DNA from: an uncultured Alistipes sp.
GTDB taxonomy: Bacteria; Bacteroidota; Bacteroidia; Bacteroidales; Rikenellaceae
Assembly: GCA_937911745.1 (NCBI GenBank)
Contig: CALDPX010000059.1
Coordinates: 62,001-126,000, forward strand
DNA length: 64,000 bases
Reading direction: 5' to 3'
Below the pieces are notes generated by a model. That model was given only the letters and a program-made list of their open reading frames with translations. It ran no database searches and was not told the origin of the DNA. This document shows positions 1 through 6,844 of this stretch, piece by piece (the stretch's first letter is position 1; the number at the start of each line of letters is the position of its first letter). Made by a program: the position numbers and the translations under genes.

Positions 1-637
1 TGAGCCTCTCGTTCTCCATCTCCACCACCTGCTTGGCGTAGAGTAGTTCGTAGATTTTGCCATAGAGTGCGCAGACAATCAGCGTGGCAGATAGTTTCAG
101 CAAGGTCATTGGGTTGAACAGGTGGCGGGCGTTGGCTGTGATGATTATCTCTCCCTTCCAGGTCATCTGAGGCGCAAGCATATATGCCACTGCCAACACT
201 ACTACACAAGTCAACAACCTCACTAAAAACCCATTGCGCTGGTGGCGTGTGGAGTCCGTCATAATCGTTAGCAGCACCATAGCCACAACGATGTAGAAGA
301 GGATGTCAAGCCCCATAAAGATGTTGCCCCGCGAGGTCGCCATAGGGTGCAATCCATTGCGCTGGCGGTTCTGCTGGGCGATATTCTCCTCGCGTATGAT
401 GACAACTCCTTTTAGTGAGTCGCTCTCTACGGATGGCGTGAGTTGTCGCTCGTTGGAGGTACTCTTCTTGTCCTCCACACGCTGCTCTACACGAGGTTTA
501 ACAGGGCGTTCGGGCGAGGGCTCACTGTGAGTACCCACCATCATAAATACCAAATACGAAAAATTGAGTACCAACGATATTGTAATGGCAATAAGGCTGT
601 TAAGAGCCACCTTGCGATAGTTTACTCTCTGTTTCAT
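1..637 (-). CDS. LytS-type sensor histidine kinase, N-terminal part (truncated by window edge)
   Basis: About 212 codons are visible, read leftwards from an ATG at 635-637, and the frame is open to the edge. The protein starts with a hydrophobic segment (about residues 10-32), then a polar loop of roughly 75 residues, then three more hydrophobic segments (about 108-125, 140-157 and 178-195). It ends in the sequence YELLYAKQVVEMENERL, a charged helix of the kind that leads into the histidine-containing domain of LytS/YpdA-family kinases in Bacteroidetes. The catalytic part lies outside the window, so the kinase call rests on topology and this linker. A LytTR response regulator would be expected just beyond the left edge. 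Confidence 0.6.
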   Translation of the reverse strand, partial: MKQRVNYRKVALNSLIAITISLVLNFSYLVFMMVGTHSEPSPERPVKPRVEQRVEDKKSTSNERQLTPSVESDSLKGVVIIREENIAQQNRQRNGLHPMATSRGNIFMGLDILFYIVVAMVLLTIMTDSTRHQRNGFLVRLLTCVVVLAVAYMLAPQMTWKGEIIITANARHLFNPMTLLKLSATLIVCALYGKIYELLYAKQVVEMENERL

Positions 638-690
638 ACTCTCTAATAGGGCTTTTCGTTATTTGGCTGCGCAGAGGTGTGTATCTCTCT

Positions 691-1236
691 CTACTTGTTG
701 TCTACATTGTACTCGGGGAACCACGATGCGTAGTGCATATAGTCGCGTGTGGTACGCTCCAAGGTGTTCACTTTCTGCTCGGGTGTTACCTCTTTGAGCC
801 TCTTGGCGGGGACACCTGCATAGAGTCCGTTGGGCTCCAACACAGCACCCGAGAGCACCAAGGCGTTGGCTGCGATGATGCAACCCTCGCCAACCTTTGC
901 ATTGTCGAGTACGGTTGCGCCCATACCAATCAGGCATCCGTCGCCAATTTGTGCACCGTGGATGATGGCGTTGTGACCAACACTCACATTGTCGCCCAGA
1001 ATTGTTACCGAGGGGTGGGGTGAGAGGTCGTAGGTGGCGTGCAGGCACGCTCCATCTTGAATGTTACACCTCTTGCCGATGCGGATGGCGTTCACGTCGC
1101 CCCTGATGATGGCACCGAACCAGATGCTGCTATCCTCACCAATCTCTACATTGCCCACAATTGTGGCATTCTCTGCCACCATCGTGCCTTTACCAATCTT
1201 TGGGGTAAAACCCCTAACGCTCTTAATTACAGCCAT
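691..1236 (-). CDS. Gamma-carbonic anhydrase-like hexapeptide-repeat protein
   Basis: This 181-residue protein consists largely of left-handed beta-helix hexapeptide repeats, as in the YrdA/PaaY/gamma-carbonic anhydrase family. The three zinc-ligand histidines of that family are recognisable as H66, H88 and H93 (motif SVGHNAIIHG). The end AGVPAKRLKEV is typical of the family. Substrate cannot be told from sequence; members are carbonic anhydrases, thioesterases or have no known activity. It lies 45 bases downstream of mazG and 53 bases upstream of the sensor kinase on the same strand, so the three may be cotranscribed. Confidence 0.85.
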   Translation of the reverse strand: MAVIKSVRGFTPKIGKGTMVAENATIVGNVEIGEDSSIWFGAIIRGDVNAIRIGKRCNIQDGACLHATYDLSPHPSVTILGDNVSVGHNAIIHGAQIGDGCLIGMGATVLDNAKVGEGCIIAANALVLSGAVLEPNGLYAGVPAKRLKEVTPEQKVNTLERTTRDYMHYASWFPEYNVDNK

Positions 1237-1281
1237 ATTAAGTTATATTCAGAATTGAAAATTGCGGTGTGTTTTTGGTAC

Positions 1282-1319
1282 TTAATTTTGAATTTTGCAT
1301 TTTGAATTTTGCATTTGTT
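1282..1319. repeat. Degenerate AT-rich simple repeat at the 3' end of mazG
   Basis: About three to four copies of AATTTTGAATTTTGCATT cover the last codons and stop of mazG. Related TTTTGAA arrays occur after prmA (24965-24996) and in weaker form between guaB and guaA (46765-46785). They all sit at gene 3' ends. Confidence 0.75.
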
Positions 1320-2097
1320 TTGCCTCTTGCCAGAGGGCTTCCATCTCATCGAGTGTCATCTCTCCGATGCCTTTACCCATCTTTGCTGCGCCCTGCTCGA
1401 TATGCGAAAAACGAGCCATAAACTTCTTGTTGGTGCGCTCCAAGGCGGTTTCGGGGTCCACACCATAGAGCCTTGATGCGTTGATGAGCGAAAAGAAGAG
1501 GTCGCCAATCTCATCCTCAATACCTTCCTTGTTGCCACTACGGATTTCAGCCTCCACTTCCGATATTTCCTCTTTGACCTTAGCCCATACATCCTCTTTC
1601 TTCTCCCAATCGAAGCCTGCCGAGGCGGCTTTCTGACCTATGCGGTAGCCCTTGACCATTGCGGGGAGAGAGCGGGGAACGCCCGAGAGAACACCTCCGG
1701 CGGCTTTGCGCTCCTTCTTGGCTTTCTCGCGCAGTTTGAGCATCTCCCAATTGTGAATTACCTCTTCGGGGTTGTCGGCGTGCACCTCGCCATAGACGTG
1801 GGGGTGGCGATAGATGAGTTTGTCGCATAGGTAGTTGCAGACATCTGCAAAGTCGAAAGCCCCAATCTCTTCGCCCATTTTGGAGTAGAATACAATGTGT
1901 AGCAGAACATCGCCCAACTCTTCGCGTATGCCCTCCATATTGTGATCCGCAATGGCATCGGTAAGTTCAAAACACTCCTCTATGGTGTTGCTCCTGAGCG
2001 AGTCAAAGGTCTGCTCCCTATCCCAAGGACATTTCTCTCTGAGAGTATCCATAACCTCCAAAAGTCGCGCTGCGGCTTCGAGTTTCTTTTCGTACAT
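1282..2097 (-). CDS. mazG: Nucleoside triphosphate pyrophosphohydrolase MazG
   Basis: This 271-residue protein has the tandem MazG architecture. The first domain carries KCPWDREQTFDSLR followed by IEECFEL and EELGDVLLH, and the second carries EISEVEAEI and DEIGDLFFSLI, the acidic ExxE...D metal sites of all-alpha NTP pyrophosphatases. The enzyme hydrolyses (d)NTPs to NMP and PPi, as house-cleaning and in adjusting ppGpp. The last eleven residues (QMQNSKCKIQN) are encoded by a degenerate TTTTGAATTTTGCAT repeat, so the original stop was probably lost or displaced when the repeat arose. A promoter box lies 38 bases upstream, in the divergent gap shared with the NamZ-like gene. Confidence 0.93.
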   Translation of the reverse strand: MYEKKLEAAARLLEVMDTLREKCPWDREQTFDSLRSNTIEECFELTDAIADHNMEGIREELGDVLLHIVFYSKMGEEIGAFDFADVCNYLCDKLIYRHPHVYGEVHADNPEEVIHNWEMLKLREKAKKERKAAGGVLSGVPRSLPAMVKGYRIGQKAASAGFDWEKKEDVWAKVKEEISEVEAEIRSGNKEGIEDEIGDLFFSLINASRLYGVDPETALERTNKKFMARFSHIEQGAAKMGKGIGEMTLDEMEALWQEAKQMQNSKCKIQN

Positions 2098-2134
2098 ATC
2101 TCTTTTTGTAGTTTATTGTTTCGGTTTAATAGCA

Positions 2135-2142
2135 CAAAGATA
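2135..2142 (-). promoter_or_regulatory. Putative mazG promoter, -7 box TATCTTTG
   Basis: On the minus strand TATCTTTG matches the Bacteroidetes -7 consensus TAnnTTTG and lies 38 bases before the mazG start. A TTTG lies upstream but closer than the usual spacing of about 19-20 bases. Start site not observed. Confidence 0.5.
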
Positions 2143-2164
2143 CTCTTTTCGCCAAAAAAATGTT

Positions 2165-2172
2165 TAATTTTG
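2165..2172 (+). promoter_or_regulatory. Putative promoter of the namZ-like/GH20 pair, -7 box TAATTTTG
   Basis: TAATTTTG matches TAnnTTTG and lies 32 bases before the start of the NamZ-like gene, back to back with the mazG promoter in a 107-base divergent gap. Confidence 0.5.
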
Positions 2173-2204
2173 TGAGAAATAAAAACCTTGCAATTCTCCA
2201 TTAG

Positions 2205-3146
2205 ATGAAAATTAGACTTCTTACCATACTATTTGTTCTGCTTGGAGCAGTGACCTCGTATGCCCAAAAGCCCTTGGAACCGATAATTTTGGGCGATGAG
2301 CGATTGCCCGAATATATCCACCTTCTGCAAGGCAAGAGAGTTGGTGTGCTTACAAACCATACTGCAATCATTGACTCTATCCATCTTGTTGATACACTAT
2401 TGAAAAGTGGTGTGGATGTCAAACGTATCTTCACTCCCGAGGATGGTTTTCGTGGAGATGGCATGGAACGCCATCACGACTCTTATTCGGGAATAGAGGT
2501 GGTTGCTCTCGATCAAGAACCCAAAGCAAACGATGTTTTTGGGTGCGATGTAGTTGTTTTTGATATACAGTGTATTGGAGTGGGAGAGTGCTCCGCATTG
2601 GTGTCACTTATGAGGATGATGCAGGTGTGTGCCGACATTGGAGTGCAATTTGTCATTCTTGACCGTCCAAACCCGTTTGGTAATGTTGTTGATGGTCCTA
2701 TTGTGGAGCCGCAATTACGAGGTAAGAGTGGATTGTCGCTGCCACTTATGTATGGTATGACGCTTGGAGAGGTAGCACGCATGGTAAATGGCGAAGGGTG
2801 GCTTCGAGGTGGGGCGAAGTGTCGATTGATAGTTGTGCCATGTTTGGGGTATGGTAACTATGTCCTAAGTGAGAATACCGAGGTGATTGCTGCCGGACTT
2901 TGTATGGACATTCCCATTGTGAGTAATAATTCAATAGACCTAACGCAGATTGTTGAAGCACACCGCTTACGTGCCGATAATGAAGAGTTCTTTGTGAGCG
3001 AGGACTTTGATAAGCAGATTGGGGTGAATTATGTGCGCGAGATGATTGTGCTCGGCTACTCGGCAGAGGAGATTGAGCAAGTGTGGCGAGATGACGTGGA
3101 GAGATTTGTTGTAAAACGCAAACCCTACCTTATATATGAGTATTAA
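2205..3146 (+). CDS. DUF1343/NamZ-like exported protein, short and divergent
   Basis: A signal peptide (residues 1-20, ending SYAQ) precedes a DUF1343 domain, the family that includes the exo-beta-N-acetylmuramidase NamZ (GH171). Family motifs are recognisable: GKRVGVLTNHT, VVVFDIQ, FVILDRPNPFG and GMTLGEVARMVNGEGWL. Two things differ from the usual family sequence: the PEHGFRG motif reads PEDGFRG, and the FDIQDVG(A/V)R motif reads FDIQCIGVGE. The protein has 313 residues where members usually have nearly 400, and the loss is mostly at the C-terminus. The start of the GH20 gene overlaps its end by 11 bases. NamZ and hexosaminidase together would release MurNAc and GlcNAc from cell-wall fragments, but whether this copy is active is uncertain. 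Confidence 0.72.
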   Translation: MKIRLLTILFVLLGAVTSYAQKPLEPIILGDERLPEYIHLLQGKRVGVLTNHTAIIDSIHLVDTLLKSGVDVKRIFTPEDGFRGDGMERHHDSYSGIEVVALDQEPKANDVFGCDVVVFDIQCIGVGECSALVSLMRMMQVCADIGVQFVILDRPNPFGNVVDGPIVEPQLRGKSGLSLPLMYGMTLGEVARMVNGEGWLRGGAKCRLIVVPCLGYGNYVLSENTEVIAAGLCMDIPIVSNNSIDLTQIVEAHRLRADNEEFFVSEDFDKQIGVNYVREMIVLGYSAEEIEQVWRDDVERFVVKRKPYLIYEY

Positions 3147-5121
3147 ATACTACCTTACTATTTTGGCGGTTATGCTTGCTATGTGCTCTTGGGCGTCAAC
3201 ACCTGCCGAAGAGTTTGGGCTTCTGCCACTACCCGTAGAGGTGGAAATGCTGGGTGGCGAATATCGCTATGCTCCCTCTGTGAGAGTCGTGTGCGAGGAG
3301 AGTATTGCGGACTATGTCGCAGAGTATCTGCCAAGTGGCTGGGGTGCTGCGGAGGTGGTCTTGCGCCACAATCCACACCTCTTACTTCCTGCCGAGGGCT
3401 ACACTTTGGAGATTACCGAGCGTGGCGTGATGGTGGAGGGTGTGGATAGGGCAGGACTGCTCAACGGCTTCCATACGCTACTGCAACTTTTCCCCAATGA
3501 TGTCTACGAGGGAGGCTTCCGCAGGGCGTGCGTGTTGCCTTGTCTGAGGATTGTGGACTATCCCGCCTATCACTATCGCGGACAACACTTAGACGTAGCC
3601 CGCACATTCTCTACGGTGGAACAACTCGAAGAGTTTATTAGCCACCTTGCACACCACAAAATTAATACCCTCCACTTGCACCTTACCGATGACGAGGGGT
3701 GGAGAGTGGAGATAAAATATCATCCCGAACTTGCCGAGGTGGGAGGTTGGCGTGGTGGCGACTCGCCCATCTGGTCGGTCTATGGTGCTTGGGGCGAGCG
3801 TTATGGCGGCTATTATACCCAAGAGGAGTTGCGCCATTTGGTGGATTACGCTTGGCAGAGAGGTATTACCATAGTGCCCGAGATAGATTTGCCAGGACAT
3901 AGCCTTACGATAGGGAAAATCTATCCCGAAGTGCTGTGTCCTGTGGAGATGAATACCGAGGCGGCTGCGGGCTACGACAAACGTAATGTGTGGTGCGTGG
4001 CTCGCGAAGATAACTACCGCTTGTTGGAGGATATATTGGGCGAGTTGTGCGACATCTTCCCCTCGGAGTATATCCACATTGGCGGCGATGAGGTCGATAC
4101 CTCCTATTGGAAACGATGCCCCCATTGCTCGGCACTCTACAAGGAGTTGGGGCTCAGTGACTACCACCAACTGCAAGCGTTGTTTATGGAACGAGTGGCG
4201 GATATGTTGGAGAGGCGTGGCAGGAAGGTAGCGATGTGGAATGAGGCTGCCGAAAGTGGTAAACTCTCGCACGAGGTGAGAATACACGGCTGGGAGGGAC
4301 TCGAAGAGTGCCGCGAGGTTGCCGAATTGGGTTACCCTACGGTCGTGATGCCCGGTCCATATTTCTATTTCGATATGCGTCAAAGTCCCCAAGAGGATGG
4401 GCATAATTGGGCTGGTGTGGTGACGCTCGAAAAGTGCTACTCGGTCAATCTTGACGCTTTGGGTTACTCTGAGAGGGCTCAACGCAATGTTGTGGGCTTT
4501 TCGGGTGCTTTTTGGAGCGAACTCTACCTGCCCCATAGTCACAAATACGATAACTACCTCGAATACCAAACCTTTCCACGCATCTGTGCCCTTGCGGAGA
4601 TTGGCTGGATGTCCCAGAGTAGGCGAGAGTGGGGTAGTTTTTCAACTCGCTTGGAGAGCCACAAGGGGCGTATGGATGCGATGGGTATCAGTTATCGCCG
4701 AGGTCTGCCACCCGCACCCAAGGGCAGGCAGATAACCCCCGCAATGGAGGTTACAACCTCTTTGCCGCTCACAAACGAGAAGGCTCTTACAAAACTCTCA
4801 GCCTACGCCAACGACTATGGCTACCGCACTTCGCGCACCTGCCACAAGGATGATTGGATACTCTACTCCTTCTCGCAACCGATTAATAATGTGACCGTTG
4901 AACTTACTACGGGCTACCGACACGTTCCGCGTGGCATCTTCCCCTTTGGTGTTGTAGAGGTTAGCACCGATGGCAAGACCTACCGAGAGGTTGCCCAGCT
5001 CAACAACGGCTCTGCCACCATTACACTCAACAAGCCCGTACGCCACATCCGTCTGCGCTCCACTGCCACGGGCAATGGCGATAGGTTTGTTTATTTGCAA
5101 TACCCCATAATCCGAAGATAG
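3136..5121 (+). CDS. GH20 beta-N-acetylhexosaminidase, exported
   Basis: This 661-residue protein has an N-terminal signal sequence (about residues 1-22), a GH20b-type alpha/beta domain (about 27-140) and a TIM-barrel GH20 catalytic domain starting near YHYRGQHLDVART. The catalytic Asp-Glu pair of substrate-assisted hexosaminidases is D318-E319 in HIGGDEVD. NTLHLHLTDDEGW and PEIDLPGHS are further family motifs. The last 130 or so residues form a beta-rich domain like the F5/8-type C-terminal domain found in Bacteroidetes hexosaminidases. It removes terminal GlcNAc or GalNAc, probably in the periplasm or at the outer membrane. The coupling with a NamZ-like protein points to peptidoglycan-derived sugars, although host N-glycans or chitin oligomers are possible. 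Confidence 0.92.
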   Translation: MSIKYYLTILAVMLAMCSWASTPAEEFGLLPLPVEVEMLGGEYRYAPSVRVVCEESIADYVAEYLPSGWGAAEVVLRHNPHLLLPAEGYTLEITERGVMVEGVDRAGLLNGFHTLLQLFPNDVYEGGFRRACVLPCLRIVDYPAYHYRGQHLDVARTFSTVEQLEEFISHLAHHKINTLHLHLTDDEGWRVEIKYHPELAEVGGWRGGDSPIWSVYGAWGERYGGYYTQEELRHLVDYAWQRGITIVPEIDLPGHSLTIGKIYPEVLCPVEMNTEAAAGYDKRNVWCVAREDNYRLLEDILGELCDIFPSEYIHIGGDEVDTSYWKRCPHCSALYKELGLSDYHQLQALFMERVADMLERRGRKVAMWNEAAESGKLSHEVRIHGWEGLEECREVAELGYPTVVMPGPYFYFDMRQSPQEDGHNWAGVVTLEKCYSVNLDALGYSERAQRNVVGFSGAFWSELYLPHSHKYDNYLEYQTFPRICALAEIGWMSQSRREWGSFSTRLESHKGRMDAMGISYRRGLPPAPKGRQITPAMEVTTSLPLTNEKALTKLSAYANDYGYRTSRTCHKDDWILYSFSQPINNVTVELTTGYRHVPRGIFPFGVVEVSTDGKTYREVAQLNNGSATITLNKPVRHIRLRSTATGNGDRFVYLQYPIIRR

Positions 5122-5126
5122 CGAGT

Positions 5127-5452
5127 GCATCTCGTTGGTGCTTTTTGCACCAAAATTCAGAGAGCGACATCCTCATTTGCGCTAAGCAAACTCCGGTGTC
5201 GCTCCTTCTTTTGGCACAAAAATCCCTCAACGATATTCTACTCGCTGCTCGCGAATCTCGCTGCGAGCGCATCTTGCGGGTAAATTTTGCACCGCACTGC
5301 GAAAGGCGAGTTCCTCATTTACGTTCAGTAAACTGCGGAATCGCCTTCTTGTTTGGCACAAAATTTCCTCCACAATCTGCTACTCGCAGGGAGGAAACCA
5401 CCTACACAAAAGCGTCACTCTGACGCCTCGCCTTCTTGTTTGGCACAATAAT
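5127..5452. repeat. Tandem copies of a REP-like hairpin element
   Basis: Two full units (about 5127-5268 and 5269-5400) and one partial unit (about 5401-5452) lie in the gap after the hexosaminidase gene. Each full unit begins near GCATCTYG, has a TTTTGCACC segment, then a hairpin, then CTTCTTKTTTGGCACAA and CTACTCGC. The hairpins are at 5162-5204 and 5303-5347. Both have an inner stem TTTRC/GYAAA around a five-base loop and a different outer stem (GAGCGACA/TGTCGCTC versus AAGGCGA/TCGCCTT). The partial unit has a simpler hairpin GCGTCA-CTC-TGACGC at 5412-5426. A related single copy is at 48104-48185. No convincing protein-coding gene lies between 5122 and 5585. Confidence 0.8.
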
Positions 5453-5462
5453 CCAAAAGAAA

Positions 5463-5483
5463 AGTGCGCCACACGGGCGCACT
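5463..5483 (-). terminator. Rho-independent terminator of the susC-D surface operon
   Basis: The inverted repeat AGTGCGCC/GGCGCACT (5463-5470 and 5476-5483) has a five-base loop. Read on the minus strand it is followed by TTTTCTTTT. It lies about 100 bases beyond the last gene of the long minus-strand operon and is well placed to end it. Confidence 0.85.
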
Positions 5484-5543
5484 CTAACTTTCAACTGATT
5501 AGCCTTTTGCTCCAAATATCTCTGTCGAGCGAGATTAATTTTT

Positions 5544-5592
5544 TCAACTCTCAACTCTCAACTCTCAATTCTCAACTCTCAACTCTCAATTC
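5544..5592. repeat. Heptamer tandem repeat (TCAACTC)n
   Basis: Seven consecutive heptamers, five TCAACTC and two TCAATTC, run from 5544 to 5592, followed by a degenerate eighth. The stop codon of the lipocalin-like gene (5586-5588) lies inside the last full unit. Confidence 0.9.
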
Positions 5593-6047
5593 CCAACTAT
5601 TTCCGCAGGAATTTCCACGCGGGTGTATTCGCAACGCTCCGAGGGGTCGTCTTTCGCCACGAGGGTCATACGCCTTGACGTGAGGCTCTCGACAATGTAG
5701 CGGTGGTTCCATTCGCCCGCTCCGTGGTCATATTCGCCGCGCAGCACAGCAACTCCCAACTCCTCGTCGATATAGATGTAGTACCTACCCGTAATAGCGC
5801 GTGGAGAGTGGCTGTCGGTGTTCTGATACATCGTAAAGGTGCGGTTGGAGCGCACAAAGTCAATGTAGACATAGAGTCCCTGGGCAAGCGGTGCACCATT
5901 CCATTGAGTAAGGCTCCAACTACCCGAGATGTTGTTGGGGGTAACCTCCAACTGTGGGGGTGCCGAAGGCTCTGCGGTGGGTTGCTCGCAAGCGAAGCCT
6001 ACGAACATCAAGGCTCCAACTACCAAAAGTTTAACAAGTTTTTTCAT
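5586..6047 (-). CDS. Small lipocalin-like lipoprotein
   Basis: This 153-residue protein has a lipoprotein signal (lipobox GFAC, lipidated C20), a short Pro/Glu-rich linker, and a beta-rich domain starting ISGSWSLTQWNG. That GxW-type opening, followed by alternating strands, resembles the lipocalin-like domains common in Bacteroidetes lipoproteins. No ligand can be inferred. It is the last gene of the surface operon, 11 bases after the DUF1573 gene. Its stop codon is supplied by a heptamer tandem repeat, so the C-terminus (EIPAEIVGN) may have been remodelled. Confidence 0.7.
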   Translation of the reverse strand: MKKLVKLLVVGALMFVGFACEQPTAEPSAPPQLEVTPNNISGSWSLTQWNGAPLAQGLYVYIDFVRSNRTFTMYQNTDSHSPRAITGRYYIYIDEELGVAVLRGEYDHGAGEWNHRYIVESLTSRRMTLVAKDDPSERCEYTRVEIPAEIVGN

Positions 6048-6058
6048 CTTACGTTACT

Positions 6059-6838
6059 TTATCTTTTTTCAATTTCTATCTCTATTTTCCTCTGGCGGGG
6101 TGGGGCATTGACGCCACCCAAAAAGAGCATTGGTGCTACATCCGTAGGCTCAAACTCTACAACAAGTACACCCTCCTCGCCCGACTGCAACACCTCGGGC
6201 AATGTGTATGCCCAAACACCTCCTATGCTCATACGCTCATCGTGCGTCACTCTCAGTGGCTGGCTGCCGCAGTTCATCGCAGCAATTTCCATCATCCCAC
6301 CATCGGCAGGCATCCTAAGAGTGACGGTGCGCAATCCCAACGTGCCCACAATGTGTGGATAGAGAGAGGAGTGGTCGGCAGAGGGCTCTACCTTGCCCAC
6401 AATCTCCACGATGGCTGTGGGCTTACTCTCCGAGAGTGTGGTGTAGATGAAGATGCGCTGCACAATCCCTCCCATGTGCCCCTTGGGGCGGTATTCTACC
6501 TCCATAGTACCACTCGTGGCGTTGGTTGATTGGCGTCTATCCCATTCGGCAACCAGGCATCCACAACTCGTCTTTATATGCGTTATGGTAACCTTTTGTC
6601 CCTCACTGCTCCTCCAATGGAGCCTTGTGCGCCACGGCTCAGAGTCCTCGCTTATGGTGCCAAACGACACCTTAGAGCCCTCTTCAAAGAGCATTACGCT
6701 CTTGCCAATGGTCGAAGGGTTGGCAGCCTCTTGTATTATCTCTTGGGGAATGATAACCATCTGCGCAAAGCACCCATCGGAGAGGGTGAATAGCCCTTCG
6801 ATGACGACACAGTAGAGTATCAATAATCCCCTCTTCAT
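6059..6838 (-). CDS. DUF1573 domain protein, exported
   Basis: This 259-residue protein has a signal peptide (about 1-25). It then has a DUF1573-type Ig-like domain, recognised by VSFGTISEDSEPW, the paired cysteines in ITHIKTSCGCLVAEW, and GTMEVEYRPKGHMGG. A second beta-rich repeat with a similar layout covers about residues 135-250. DUF1573 proteins are secreted or periplasmic and of unknown molecular function. The spacing of 6 bases from the protease and 11 from the lipocalin-like gene supports cotranscription. The cysteine pair may form a disulphide or be structural. Confidence is good for the family and nil for function. Confidence 0.75.
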   Translation of the reverse strand: MKRGLLILYCVVIEGLFTLSDGCFAQMVIIPQEIIQEAANPSTIGKSVMLFEEGSKVSFGTISEDSEPWRTRLHWRSSEGQKVTITHIKTSCGCLVAEWDRRQSTNATSGTMEVEYRPKGHMGGIVQRIFIYTTLSESKPTAIVEIVGKVEPSADHSSLYPHIVGTLGLRTVTLRMPADGGMMEIAAMNCGSQPLRVTHDERMSIGGVWAYTLPEVLQSGEEGVLVVEFEPTDVAPMLFLGGVNAPPRQRKIEIEIEKR

Positions 6839-6844
6839 AATGTC

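Noticed and set aside
5145..5423. A 92-codon plus-strand frame across the hairpin repeats
   Set aside because: It is made of the tandem repeat units, has no signal or domain, and the region is better explained as a structured repeat.
5544..5592. CRISPR-like array
   Set aside because: The repeats are contiguous heptamers without spacers and no cas gene is present.
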